Below, piece by piece: positions 32,843-41,928 of a stretch of DNA of 64,000 bases. Below the pieces are notes generated by a model. That model saw nothing but the letters and a program-made list of their open reading frames with translations, made no database searches and was not told the origin of the DNA. The DNA is taken from positions 1-64,000 of the forward strand of contig MWYY01000057.1 in the NCBI GenBank assembly GCA_002050355.1, read 5' to 3'. The first letter of the stretch is position 1. Each line of letters begins with the position of its first letter. Origin of the DNA: Acidobacteria bacterium 28-9. Its GTDB lineage: Bacteria > Acidobacteriota > Blastocatellia > Pyrinomonadales > Pyrinomonadaceae. Both the position numbers and the translations under genes were made by a program.

Positions 32843-35002
32843 TTACATCGCCGCCATTACCGCTCTGATTTCCGCGTAGCTGTAATCTTCGCCTAAAAAT
32901 TCTTTTACGGGTGCAACGGCAAATCCTGCATTCAAGCGGGTAATTGCGTTTTTTATCGGCTCGATTTTGCGGTAGAGAACAAGGTCTTCGAGACTGACTT
33001 CGCCGCTTTGTATAAACCGTATGAGATGCATTTCAATCGTGCTTTTTGTCATTCCGCGCGTTTCGGCAATTTCTTCGATCGAAAGCCCGGAATTAAACAT
33101 ATCTAAAGAAATGCTGTAAGTGTCTTGTCCGTGTTCATCGCGTTTAGTTCTGCTTTTGCGCTCATGTTTCGGTGATTTTAAATTGATGCGCGATTGAAGT
33201 TTGTGGATTTCGCAATAATTTTTTATTTCCTGCAAAAAATCCGCGCCGTATTTTTGAAATTTCAATTCGCCGACGCCGGAAATTTTTCGCAATTCCGCTT
33301 CGTTTTGCGGAAGGTAGGTCGCAAACTCAACCAATGTCGCATCGGAAAAAACGACGTACGGCGGTACGTTTTCACTTTTTGCAAAAGTCGTCCGCACTCG
33401 CTTCAAATCGTCGAACAATTCTTTAATATACGGATGCGAAACTTTCGAGACGAGCGACTTTTTTTTATCTTCTTTAATCGTTACTTTTATCAAATTAACC
33501 GGCACATTTTTCTTTAATACGTCCTCGCTTTTTTCGGTCAAAACAATTGTTGGATATTGCCCTTCGGTTTGGGCTAAATACTCTTGCGCGATTAAATCTT
33601 TGAAGTAATCGAACCAGTTATTTTTTGAGATGTCCGCGCCGATGCCGTAAGTTTTCAGATTTTTATGCTCGTCCCGAATCGTTTTCGCCTGCGAGCCGCG
33701 CAGGAAATCAATAAGATAACTCAAACCGAAACGCTGTCCGGTGCGATAAACTGCACTTAAAGCCTTTTGCGCTATTATCGTTCCGTCAAAACGCTCGAAT
33801 GTCGTGTTGCAGTTATCGCAATTGCCGCAATCTTCTGTTAAATCTTCGGAAAAATAATGGAGCAGAAATTTCCGGCGGCAAGTTTTCAAATCGCCGAATT
33901 TGCCCATTGTATTCAGCTTGTTGAGCATTATCTCAGACTGTGTTTTATTTCCGTCAACTTCGGCAAAACCTTTTAATTTATTGACATCGCCCCAACTGAA
34001 AAACAACAGTGCGTCGCTTTGCAAGCCGTCGCGTCCGGCGCGTCCGGTTTCCTGATAATAGCTTTCGATGTTTTTAGGCAAATCCATATGGACGACGAAA
34101 CGCACGTTTGATTTATCGATGCCCATTCCAAACGCAATCGTGGCGACGATAATTTTTGTTTCGTCTTTTAAAAACAATTCCTGATGCTTGTCGCGCGTTT
34201 CTTTTTCCAAACCCGCGTGATACGGTAAAGCGTTAAAGCCTTCGTCACGCAAATCAGCCGCCAGACTGTCAGCCGAATTGCGGCTCAGACAATAAACAAT
34301 CCCGCTTTCATCACGGCGCGATTCCAGATAATCGAGCAGACGCGCGAAAGAATTTCGTTTCGGCTCGACCGTGTAAAAAATGTTCGGGCGATTAAAGCTG
34401 GAAACAAAAAGCGCGGCGTTTCTGACATTCAAACGTTCGATAATATCTTTACGAACCAATTTATCGGCAGTTGCCGTCAGCGCAATCAGCGGAATGTTCG
34501 GAAAGTGAATTTTCAATTTCGCAAGCTGCATATATTCCGGTCGGAAATCGTGTCCCCAACTAGAAATGCAATGCGCTTCGTCAATCGCAAAAAGCGATAG
34601 ATTGACCGATTTCAAAAATTCAATAAACTGCTCGCCGCTTTGAAGAAGTCTTTCCGGCGCGACATAAAGCAACTTTAATTTACCGCTTCTGACGGCTTGA
34701 AAAACTTTAACTTGTTCCCGATTCGTCTGCGTCGAATTCAAAAATGCAGCTTCCACGCCGTTATTTTTCAGCGCGTCAACCTGGTCTTTCATCAGCGCAA
34801 TCAGCGGCGAGACGACAACTGTCAAACCGTCGAGCATCAGCGCGGGAATCTGGTAACATAAAGATTTTCCGCCGCCGGTCGGCATCAGCACAATACAATC
34901 TTTTTTTTCCAGAATCGTCTCAATCGCCTGCTCCTGATTCATCCGAAACGAATCGTAGCCGAACTGACGTTTGAGAATTTCTTTGGCGCGCGCGATGTTC
35001 AT
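32843..35002 (-). CDS. recQ: ATP-dependent DNA helicase RecQ
   Basis: 3'-5' helicase acting in recombinational repair. The 719-residue protein has Walker A MPTGGGKSLCYQIPALM, DEAHCISSWGHDFRPEY (motif II and the RecQ loop) and the motif VI region QETGRAGRDGLQ. A four-cysteine zinc site, CRRKFLLHYFSEDLTEDCGNCDNC, follows, then a winged-helix RQC, an HRDC domain (about 520-600), and a C-terminal helix-turn-helix (SIEEIAETRGMTKSTIEMHL) as in longer RecQ proteins. Nothing in the local context modifies the call. It is monocistronic between two opposed genes. Confidence 0.96.
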   Translation of the reverse strand: MNIARAKEILKRQFGYDSFRMNQEQAIETILEKKDCIVLMPTGGGKSLCYQIPALMLDGLTVVVSPLIALMKDQVDALKNNGVEAAFLNSTQTNREQVKVFQAVRSGKLKLLYVAPERLLQSGEQFIEFLKSVNLSLFAIDEAHCISSWGHDFRPEYMQLAKLKIHFPNIPLIALTATADKLVRKDIIERLNVRNAALFVSSFNRPNIFYTVEPKRNSFARLLDYLESRRDESGIVYCLSRNSADSLAADLRDEGFNALPYHAGLEKETRDKHQELFLKDETKIIVATIAFGMGIDKSNVRFVVHMDLPKNIESYYQETGRAGRDGLQSDALLFFSWGDVNKLKGFAEVDGNKTQSEIMLNKLNTMGKFGDLKTCRRKFLLHYFSEDLTEDCGNCDNCNTTFERFDGTIIAQKALSAVYRTGQRFGLSYLIDFLRGSQAKTIRDEHKNLKTYGIGADISKNNWFDYFKDLIAQEYLAQTEGQYPTIVLTEKSEDVLKKNVPVNLIKVTIKEDKKKSLVSKVSHPYIKELFDDLKRVRTTFAKSENVPPYVVFSDATLVEFATYLPQNEAELRKISGVGELKFQKYGADFLQEIKNYCEIHKLQSRINLKSPKHERKSRTKRDEHGQDTYSISLDMFNSGLSIEEIAETRGMTKSTIEMHLIRFIQSGEVSLEDLVLYRKIEPIKNAITRLNAGFAVAPVKEFLGEDYSYAEIRAVMAAM

Positions 35003-35100
35003 TCAAGTTAAATATATTTTTTCGTCCACGAAATACACGAAGGAAACTAAAGGGCTTTTAGCAAAATTTTCTTTTTATGTATTTCGTAGGCAAATCTTTT

Positions 35101-36090
35101 TCAAACAGATTTTACCTTGTCAAATTTAGCGACAAGTTTCGGAATTATCTTTTTCGGAACTTCAATTGCGCCGGCAATATGTCTGGCTTCGGTAAAATGT
35201 CCGACGACGTAAACGCCCGAAACATTCGTTTCAAAAGTTTCTTCATTATAAACGGGAACTTCCCCGTATTTTGAATTTCTTGTTTCGACACCCAGATTTT
35301 TCAGCATCGTCAAATCCGCGTCCGAGCCGATTAAAACGAATACGACATCGTTCGGCAATGTTTCGATATTGCCGCTCTCGTCTTCCAAAACAATATCTTT
35401 TTCACGAATTTCAACGACGCGCCCCAAGAAAAAAACGTCCAGACAATTTTTCTCTAACTGTGTTTCGAGCGGTTCTTTAACCCAGTGTTTGATACAGCCT
35501 TGTTTCGGGTCGGTTTCTTCCCAATCCTTGCGAAACGTCGCTAACGTTGAAAATGCGCCTTCCTCGGCTAAAAATAAAGCTGCCTCGCCTGCGGAGTTTC
35601 CGCCGCCGACAACTATTGCATGTTTTTTGACATACGGGTAAGTTTCGCGGAAAAGATGATGCACTTTCGGCAAATCTTCGCCTTTTACTCCGAGATGTCG
35701 CGGATACTGCATCGCGCCGATAGCGAATAAAACCGTTTTGGTTTCATATTCAGCTTTTTCTGTTTTTATCTGGAAATGATTTTCGCCGAGTTTTTCAACT
35801 TTCAAAACTGCTTCTTCCCATTGAACACTGAGATTATTTTCCAACGCAAATCTGGTGTAATAAGAAAGAAGTTCTTCGCGTGTCGGCTTTTCGCGGGCGG
35901 GGAAAAGTGTATTCGGCTGAAGTTCGAGTTCGTTGACCGTCGAAAAAACCGTTAAGCCAATCGGGTAATTGTAAATCGTGTTGCCGATTAAGCCTTTTTC
36001 CAGGATGAGATAATCTAAGCCGACCTGTTGGGCTTCATACGCGGCAGAAATTCCAGCCGGTCCGGCACCGATAATTATTAAGTCAAACAT
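35101..36090 (-). CDS. ypdA: YpdA-type putative bacillithiol disulfide reductase
   Basis: The 329-residue flavoprotein has an N-terminal FAD motif (LIIIGAGPAGISAAYEA) and the YpdA-like run YNYPIGLTVFSTVNELE. An NADPH motif (HAIVVGGGNSAGEAALFLAE) follows, with a C-terminal GVYVVGHFTEARHIAGAIE. No CxxC redox pair is present, which distinguishes it from thioredoxin reductase and fits YpdA. YpdA reduces oxidised bacillithiol in Bacillota; bacillithiol occurs in several other phyla, so its presence here suggests a low-molecular-weight thiol of this type. No bsh genes are in this window. The gene appears monocistronic. Confidence 0.85.
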   Translation of the reverse strand: MFDLIIIGAGPAGISAAYEAQQVGLDYLILEKGLIGNTIYNYPIGLTVFSTVNELELQPNTLFPAREKPTREELLSYYTRFALENNLSVQWEEAVLKVEKLGENHFQIKTEKAEYETKTVLFAIGAMQYPRHLGVKGEDLPKVHHLFRETYPYVKKHAIVVGGGNSAGEAALFLAEEGAFSTLATFRKDWEETDPKQGCIKHWVKEPLETQLEKNCLDVFFLGRVVEIREKDIVLEDESGNIETLPNDVVFVLIGSDADLTMLKNLGVETRNSKYGEVPVYNEETFETNVSGVYVVGHFTEARHIAGAIEVPKKIIPKLVAKFDKVKSV

Positions 36091-36203
36091 TGCAAGTTAT
36101 TTTTCTTGTTCTTTAAAAGTTGGCTGTTCTGCGCCGTTTGAAATGATCCCGAAAAACCAAAAGCAAAAATGCAAGACGAATAAAAATCATAGCATCTCCA
36201 AAT

Positions 36204-36452
36204 TTAGCTTGCAGTATTTTCCAGCTTTTGCAATTCTTCCGTAAATTTCTCTATCTGTAATCGCGTGTTTTCCAATGCGCGGCGGCTTTCCATATAATTT
36301 TCCCATTGTTTGGTTTCGGTCAAAGCCTTTGTAACATCTTCGTCTAAAGTGTGCGCCATCAAGGTTAGCAAATCGCTCAACGCTTCCTGATTTTTGAGCA
36401 GCGATTGAATAATCGTGTAAGCGAGTTTAGCATTCGGCAAATCAATATCCAT
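36204..36452 (-). CDS. Small helical hypothetical protein (82 aa)
   Basis: The 82-residue acidic protein is predicted to be all helical, with a C-terminal coiled-coil-like segment ENTRLQIEKFTEELQKLE. The ATG at 36452 gives MDIDLPNAKLAYTIIQSLLK. No family is recognised. It lies between ypdA and ygfZ on the same strand, with gaps of 113 and 182 bp. Composition and codon use match neighbouring genes better than chance, so I consider it probably real. Confidence 0.5.
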   Translation of the reverse strand: MDIDLPNAKLAYTIIQSLLKNQEALSDLLTLMAHTLDEDVTKALTETKQWENYMESRRALENTRLQIEKFTEELQKLENTAS

Positions 36453-36634
36453 TTTTTCAAATTGGGCAAATCCGTTTCTTACTAAATCTCCGTCAAGTTC
36501 AACTTAAAACCCTGCAAAACATCTTTGCTTGATTTCGTTTTTGGATTGCAGAAAATTTCTGATCGTTTTAGCGCCCTGATAAAAGTGAACTCGTTTTTCA
36601 TCCAAGATCAATCGGAATTAATTTAGTGTTCTTT

Positions 36635-37534
36635 CTAAATAAACGGTAAATTTTTGACCGACGCCGCGAAACCATTGACTTTTAATCCTGTTCCTTCCGC
36701 CAGATAATCATAACGAACGTAAGCCAAAGCAATAATTTTTTCCAGTTTCGGCGAAAATGCAACCGATGTAACACGTCCGGCATTTTTGCCTTCGAGCGAT
36801 TTTATCTCGTCTTTTGCATTTATTGCAGCGTTTTCGCCTTCAAAAATCAAACCCGTCAGCATTTTAGCAATGTGTCCCCGAAAATGGATGCGCGCGATAA
36901 TTTCCTGCCCGATGTAACAACCTTTGTTGTAACTGATAACGTCCGGCAGACCAATTTCCGGCACAATTGTTGTCTCGTCAACATCAACGCCATAGAGCGG
37001 CAAACCGTTTTCGATTCGCAAAACTTCATAAAGTTCGTCAAAAATTTCAACTGCATTTCGGTTAAATAATTCATTCCTGAAACTTTCCGCCGAATCATTC
37101 GGCACAAAATAATCTGTGCAATTTCTATTTTGAAAAGCAATAAAATCCGAGTTCGGAATTTGGAATTTGGAATTTGGAATTTCGCCGAAATACTTGATAT
37201 CGTTCGACAAATCGCGTACGAAAAAATCGCCCGCAAATGTGAAACGAAAAAGGTTTTGAAAAACTTTTTCGCGTGTCGCCTCTTCGGTTTCAAAAAAAAA
37301 CTTGTCCTCGCGCCGCAGCACGCGAACTAGAGCGAGAAGTCTTCCCTGCGCATTTGGAAATGCAGCGAGCATTTGCGCTCCGTCTTTTAATTTCGCTGCG
37401 TCATTAGTTATAAGTCCGTTCAAAAACTGAACGGCTTCCTTACCCGAAACTTCAATAAGACCGCGCTTTTGCTCGTAAAATCCAATGCCGTCGCTGCGAA
37501 TTTTTTCATAGTTCTCCAGCACATCTCTTTTCAT
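36635..37534 (-). CDS. ygfZ: Folate-binding Fe-S-cluster repair protein YgfZ
   Basis: YgfZ (GcvT fold) supports maintenance of Fe-S enzymes using tetrahydrofolate. The 299-residue protein has the family signature YNKGCYIGQEIIARIHFRGH near residues 205-225 with the functional cysteine. It starts MKRDVLENYEKIRSDGIGFYEQKRGLIEVSGKEAVQFLNG. A heptad repeat array lies inside the gene (37155-37182) and encodes the loop EIPNSKFQIPNSDFIAF at about residues 118-134. The frame is maintained. It is a single gene between two smaller minus-strand genes. Confidence 0.92.
   Translation of the reverse strand: MKRDVLENYEKIRSDGIGFYEQKRGLIEVSGKEAVQFLNGLITNDAAKLKDGAQMLAAFPNAQGRLLALVRVLRREDKFFFETEEATREKVFQNLFRFTFAGDFFVRDLSNDIKYFGEIPNSKFQIPNSDFIAFQNRNCTDYFVPNDSAESFRNELFNRNAVEIFDELYEVLRIENGLPLYGVDVDETTIVPEIGLPDVISYNKGCYIGQEIIARIHFRGHIAKMLTGLIFEGENAAINAKDEIKSLEGKNAGRVTSVAFSPKLEKIIALAYVRYDYLAEGTGLKVNGFAASVKNLPFI
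37155..37182. repeat. Four perfect GGAATTT heptads inside ygfZ
   Basis: Four exact tandem copies of GGAATTT (37155-37161, 37162-37168, 37169-37175, 37176-37182). On the coding strand they yield the repeated peptide IPNSKFQIPNS. This is the same type of heptad as the intergenic arrays, here in a translated position. Confidence 0.92.
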
Positions 37535-37614
37535 TTTTATTTATTTTTACTAACCAAAATAAAGAATTTATACCAAGGCGTTTATATTAAAAAGCGCGAC
37601 CGAAAATTAAAATT

Positions 37615-38106
37615 TTACGGCTCGACATATTCGCACTTAATATTTGTGCCGGATATTTTATCGAATTTTTCCTTCTTTAAATCGGCTTTCCACGCTTTGA
37701 TAACCTTGTATGTTTTATTTTTTGGCAAAAGCTCGGTCAATACAATCAAATCGAAATTGCTTTTTCCGTTTTGCTTACACTTCGAAGTGTAGGAAAACAG
37801 AAATTCCTGATTTTTATTTAGTTCGTTAAATGTTAAAACATCTCGAACTTCCCAGCTCGGCACGCCTTTCGTGTCTCTGCCGGTGATTTTTTCAAGCCAG
37901 AGCATATATTTTTTGCCTTTCGTAAAACGCGAAACGCCATAATTTTCATTCGAGAGCAAACCGCCGCCGAGGTCTTTGACGCCGTTCGGCAAAGTTTCGC
38001 CGTAAACGACGCCTTTGTGTTTGTAGCCGATATAATTTGGTTTTTGCGTGAAGGCGAGCGACGGAAGTGCAACTATCAGAAGCGCGAGAATTATTTTTGT
38101 TTTCAT
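37615..38106 (-). CDS. Secreted hypothetical protein (163 aa)
   Basis: A signal peptide (about residues 1-20, MKTKIILALLIVALPSLAFT) is followed by a soluble domain with KPNYIGYKHKGVVYGETLPNGVKDLGGGLLSNENYG. Two Cys residues (about 109 and 158) could form a disulfide. No family is recognised. It ends 80 bp before ygfZ, in the same direction. Confidence 0.6.
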   Translation of the reverse strand: MKTKIILALLIVALPSLAFTQKPNYIGYKHKGVVYGETLPNGVKDLGGGLLSNENYGVSRFTKGKKYMLWLEKITGRDTKGVPSWEVRDVLTFNELNKNQEFLFSYTSKCKQNGKSNFDLIVLTELLPKNKTYKVIKAWKADLKKEKFDKISGTNIKCEYVEP

Positions 38107-38519
38107 TAAATCTTAAACCCTTCGGTATTTTTTGGAACGTCTTTTTAAGATGCCTTCTTAAGCGCTTTTGTAGATGCTTTAAATTCCTGGAATAACAAGT
38201 TTCGCGTGCAAGCAACAATCTACTGCTTGTGATGCTAAAACGAAATATGAAAAATGCGCGCTCTGCCTGAGAATTTTACAACGTAAGATTTATAATACTC
38301 AATCGCTTCACCAGTCTCAAGCAATATGTGGCTGCGTTTCGGAATAATTTTCCGATTAATAATTTTTACCGGTTTACATCGGAAGACCTTCAAAATTATT
38401 AATTCCGCTTTTTGCTTTGTTTTTAATTTATTAAAGGTTTTTTTACAAAATTCGACAATCCCGAGTGATTTTGAGAAAGTATAAGTTTGATAGCAGATTT
38501 TTAAAATCACGAATTTATT
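38107..38519. other. 413-bp AT-rich divergent intergenic region
   Basis: Contains the regulatory space for the secreted protein (minus) and mrp (plus). TTGAGA at 38471-38476 is a possible -35 but no convincing -10 follows. A minus-strand open frame (38235-38528) runs across most of it but has poor composition and no ribosome site. No RNA gene or repeat is recognised. Confidence 0.4.
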
Positions 38520-39605
38520 ATGAATCAAGTTTCAGAATCAGCAGTTTTAGACGCTTTAAGAACAATTATTGATCCGGATTTACACAAAGATATTGTATCG
38601 CTGGGTTTTATCAAAGATTTAAAAATCGAAGGCGGTGAGGTTTCATTTCGCATTGTTTTAACGACACCGGCTTGTCCGGTCAAGGAACAAATGGAACAGC
38701 TTGCTTACAAAGCCGTGAACAGTCTCGAAGGTGTTTCCGATGTAAAGGTTACTATGGACGCAGAAGTTCCGAAAGGACGCGGTGTTTCGGGCAATATGGT
38801 TCTGCCGAACGTGAAAAATATAATCGCGGTTTCATCAGGCAAAGGCGGCGTCGGAAAATCAACGGTTGCCGTAAATCTCGCTGTGTCCTTAGCGCTCGAC
38901 GGCGCGAAAGTTGGCTTGATGGACGCCGACGTTTACGGTCCGAACGTTCCTCTAATGCTCGGTGTAGAGCAAAAGCAACCGGAAGTTTCGATGAACCAGC
39001 TTGTTCCGATTCAGGCGCACGGCGTAAAAATGATTTCGATGGCATTGCTTGCCCCGCCCGATAAACCGATGATTCTCAGAGGTCCGATGCTGCATGGCAT
39101 TGTGCGGCAGTTTTTATCGGACGTAAATTGGGGCGAACTCGATTATTTAATCGTCGATATGCCGCCCGGAACAGGCGACGTGCAATTGTCTCTCGCCCAA
39201 CTTGTTCCGGTTCAAGGCGCGGTTTTAGTTACAACTCCGCAGATTGTCTCGCTCGCCGATGTGCGGCGCGCACTGAAGATGTTTGAAACAGTCGCCATCC
39301 CAGTTTTGGGTGTTATCGAAAATATGTCGTATTTTGTACCGTCGGATATGCCTGAAAAACGCTATGACATTTTTGGCGCGGGCGGCGGAAGCGCTTTCGC
39401 AGACGAAATGGGTGTTCCGTTTTTGGGCGAAGTTCCGCTCGGCATTGAAGTTCGTGAAGCCGGAGACAAAGGCATTCCGGTTGTCATAAGCGAACCGAAT
39501 TCGCCGCAAGCCAATGCGTTTCGCAGAGTAGCAGAAGAAGTTGCCGCGCAAATTTCCATTGAAGCGATGAAACCGGAACTTGTTATTTTATCGAAAGCCA
39601 GATAG
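38520..39605 (+). CDS. mrp: Mrp/NBP35-family Fe-S cluster carrier ATPase
   Basis: The 361-residue protein carries an N-terminal MIP18-type domain (VLDALRTIIDPDLHKDIVSLGFIKDL, about 8-33) fused to a P-loop ATPase (about 95-350). The deviant Walker A is SSGKGGVGKSTVAVNLA; the switch region has VDMPPGTGDVQLSLAQ. It delivers Fe-S clusters to apoproteins. The classic CxxC near the C-terminus is not visible: the ENMSYFVPSDMPEKRYDIFGAGGG region has no cysteines where many Mrp proteins have CxxC. The A-type carrier gene 1.6 kb downstream belongs to the same pathway. Confidence 0.92.
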   Translation: MNQVSESAVLDALRTIIDPDLHKDIVSLGFIKDLKIEGGEVSFRIVLTTPACPVKEQMEQLAYKAVNSLEGVSDVKVTMDAEVPKGRGVSGNMVLPNVKNIIAVSSGKGGVGKSTVAVNLAVSLALDGAKVGLMDADVYGPNVPLMLGVEQKQPEVSMNQLVPIQAHGVKMISMALLAPPDKPMILRGPMLHGIVRQFLSDVNWGELDYLIVDMPPGTGDVQLSLAQLVPVQGAVLVTTPQIVSLADVRRALKMFETVAIPVLGVIENMSYFVPSDMPEKRYDIFGAGGGSAFADEMGVPFLGEVPLGIEVREAGDKGIPVVISEPNSPQANAFRRVAEEVAAQISIEAMKPELVILSKAR

Positions 39606-39670
39606 AAGTTTAAGACGCTGACCTGGCTTTGTTTGCTGTTTTTCTAACAAAAGGGAAATCAAAATTAGTT

Positions 39671-40987
39671 ATGAGGGCAAATATCAAAACACTAAATAAT
39701 CGTGAGACGCTGCAGCATTTTAAGGAAGGCATTCAAGCTCGCGGCATCAACAAATCCACGAGGACGCGCCTGTTATCGGTGTTGCCAGCCTTAGTGTTGA
39801 CCGTGGTTATGTGGAGCGCAACGGCGGCACAACAGACGCAACAACGCGTCTATGTGGTGAATTATTGTAGCAACACTGTCACCGTAATTGACGCGGCAAA
39901 CAATTCTGTAATTTCAACTATCACTGTCGGTGATAATCCCTATAGAATAGCAATTACTCCTGACGGCACCCGCGCATATGTGACCAACGAGAGTTCCGGC
40001 ACAGTCTCGGTGATCAACACGGCGACCAACACCGTGGTTGCAACCGTGCTTGTTGGGTTGAATCCCTATGGAGTAGCGGTTACTCCTAATGGTACTCGCG
40101 CTTACTCTACTAATGGTTACTCCAATACAGTCTCGGTAATTAATACAGCAACCAACACAGTAATTGCTACAATCCCTGTCGGCGCTGCTCCGCGCGGAGT
40201 AACCTTTACGCCGGACGGCACCCGTGCCTATGTGGCGAACTCCGACTCTAACAATATTACGGTTATTAATACGGCAAACAATTCCGTGATTTCAACCGTT
40301 CCGGTCGGCACTTTTCCCGTTGCTGTGGCAATCACCCCTGACGGTACTCGCGCTTATGTTACGGATTATATTTCCGATGCGGTGTCGGTAATTAATATTG
40401 TGACCAATAGTGTTATTGCCACTATCCCGGTTGGAGATGGTCCCGAGTTAGTGGCAATCACCCCTGACGGCACTCGCGCATACGTGGCAAATATATCTTC
40501 CAACATGGTTTCGGTAATTAATACGGCGACTAACGCAGTGGTAGCAACCATTCCTGCCGGGATTTATTCTTTTGGAGTTGCGATTACCGCTGACGGCACT
40601 CGCGCCTATGTAACGAATATCCTTTCCGATACAGTCTCGGTGATTGACACAGCAACCAACACCGTAATTGCTACTGTACCCGATGTTGATTGTCCTTTTG
40701 GGATAGCGATTTCACCGCGGGTGGCGGCGCCGATACCCGAATCCGTAACAGTCAGCGGGCGCATTATTTCACCTTTCGGCAGAGGCATTTCACGTGCGAG
40801 ATTGAATCTGACTGACAGTACAGGCAAAACTCAGACAGTTTATACAAATCCATTTGGCTATTACCGATTCAGTAATCTAGCAAGCGGAACTTATACTTTA
40901 ACCATCAAAGCCAAAGGTTACGAGTTCGCGCCGCAAGGTCTCACAATAAATCAGCAAATTGAAAATCTGAACTTCACCTTAAAGTAA
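39671..40987 (+). CDS. Secreted seven-blade YVTN propeller with C-terminal carboxypeptidase-regulatory-like domain
   Basis: The start is taken as the ATG at 39671, giving 438 residues; an earlier in-frame start adds 14. A long N-terminal region ends in a signal segment (about 38-53, LLSVLPALVLTVVMWS). Seven near-identical 42-residue blades follow (about 59-350), each of the form RAYVTN-S-TVSVINTATNTVIATIPVG-P-GVAITPDGT. A closing domain (about 355-438) has VTVSGRIISPFGRGISRARLNLTDSTGKT and GYYRFSNLASGTYTLTIKAKGY, a carboxypeptidase-regulatory-like fold common in acidobacterial secreted proteins. Function is unknown; probably ligand or wall binding outside the cell. The blades are also similar at DNA level (about 126-bp period). 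Confidence 0.85.
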   Translation: MRANIKTLNNRETLQHFKEGIQARGINKSTRTRLLSVLPALVLTVVMWSATAAQQTQQRVYVVNYCSNTVTVIDAANNSVISTITVGDNPYRIAITPDGTRAYVTNESSGTVSVINTATNTVVATVLVGLNPYGVAVTPNGTRAYSTNGYSNTVSVINTATNTVIATIPVGAAPRGVTFTPDGTRAYVANSDSNNITVINTANNSVISTVPVGTFPVAVAITPDGTRAYVTDYISDAVSVINIVTNSVIATIPVGDGPELVAITPDGTRAYVANISSNMVSVINTATNAVVATIPAGIYSFGVAITADGTRAYVTNILSDTVSVIDTATNTVIATVPDVDCPFGIAISPRVAAPIPESVTVSGRIISPFGRGISRARLNLTDSTGKTQTVYTNPFGYYRFSNLASGTYTLTIKAKGYEFAPQGLTINQQIENLNFTLK

Positions 40988-41208
40988 TAATTTAAAAATG
41001 AGCGCAGAGAGACGAATATCAGCATCTCAAAAAAGAAGGTTGGAAATGATAAATAAAAAATTGTAAAAATAGAGATTCACCTTATCATTACATAACACCC
41101 TTTCCCTTGTTATCTAAAGGAAAGTCAAGTAAAATTGAAATTAATGTAAAGATTCTGTTTTAAGCTAAAATCGAATCTTTTGAAATAATTTATGAGGAGA
41201 TTATAAAA

Positions 41209-41565
41209 ATGTCAGCAGTAGCAGCACCTTCGATTGAGATAAATTTATCGGCGAATGCGGCGGTGGAAATAAAAAAATTCTTGGCGGGCGAAGATGATTT
41301 GCCGGAAACAGCCGGACTTCGCGTCAGAGTTGTACCGGGCGGTTGTTCAGGTTTTCAATATAGTTTGAATATTGAGGAAGAATCGCGACAGGGCGATTTT
41401 ATCGTTGACCAACACGACGTTAAACTTTTTGTTGATATGTTTTCAGCGCAGTATTTAAACGGCGTAACGGTTGATTACACATCGAATATGATGGGTTCGG
41501 GTTTTACTTTTGAAAATCCGAATGCAACCGGCGGTTGCGGCTGCGGAACATCTTTCTCGGCTTAA
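41209..41565 (+). CDS. A-type iron-sulfur carrier (IscA/ErpA/HesB family)
   Basis: The 118-residue protein has the three conserved cysteines: VVPGGCSGFQYSLN near residue 45 and GGCGCGTSFSA at the C-terminus. It shuttles [4Fe-4S] or [2Fe-2S] clusters between the scaffold and targets. The start ATG at 41209 follows a GAGGAG at about 41193, slightly far. ErpA is the most likely subtype from the C-terminus, but the distinction is not certain. A terminator follows. Confidence 0.92.
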   Translation: MSAVAAPSIEINLSANAAVEIKKFLAGEDDLPETAGLRVRVVPGGCSGFQYSLNIEEESRQGDFIVDQHDVKLFVDMFSAQYLNGVTVDYTSNMMGSGFTFENPNATGGCGCGTSFSA

Positions 41566-41590
41566 ACAGCTCAATCTAAAAATTCTCAAA

Positions 41591-41625
41591 GGCACAAAAA
41601 ATAAATTTTGTGCCCTTTTATTTTT
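41591..41625 (+). terminator. Rho-independent terminator after the A-type carrier
   Basis: GGCACAAAA (41591-41599), a 6-base loop, TTTTGTGCC (41606-41614) and a T-rich tail (CTTTTATTTTT) form a typical terminator. Confidence 0.9.
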
Positions 41626-41928
41626 ATCTCCCGCCAACAAAAATTTCTTGACAATGTGTCTCGCTTTTCTGTTAAATTGATTTTGCGGTTTGCAAATGTT
41701 TTTCTTTTGAGAGAAAATCTTTTCCGTCTTAGTTATTTCATCTTTCGTAAAAATAATTCAAAAATTCGCTTTGTCTTTTTCCAAATCTGCCTTTTAGATT
41801 TTTAAAGAAAATTCTTGTTTTAATTGTTTTTTAAAATTGAGTGGAAGTTTTCCCACTTTGTTTCCAAACGCTTTCCCTGAAAAGATAAAAATTAAAAAAA
41901 AGTAAAAACCAATATGTAGGAGTTGCCG
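41626..41928 (+). promoter_or_regulatory. 303-bp leader with sigma-70-type promoter for the NlpC/P60 gene
   Basis: TTGACA (41648-41653) with an 18-base spacer to TTAAAT (41672-41677) resembles the rpsA promoter. The leader of about 245 bases contains a small hairpin AGTGG/CCACT at about 41842-41859 and is otherwise U-rich. I see no known riboswitch consensus. Confidence 0.5.

Noticed and set aside
38235-38528. A 97-codon minus-strand frame in the gap before mrp
   Set aside because: It overlaps the mrp start, has composition typical of AT-rich noncoding sequence (Lys/Ile/Asn-rich, no domain) and no ribosome-binding site.
39848-40720. CRISPR-like spacing of short repeats
   Set aside because: The 126-bp periodicity is coding: it encodes seven 42-residue YVTN propeller blades.
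41626-41928. Possible c-di-AMP (ydaO) riboswitch before the NlpC/P60 gene
   Set aside because: The context fits and pgpH is in the window, but the U-rich leader shows none of the conserved purine-rich riboswitch segments.
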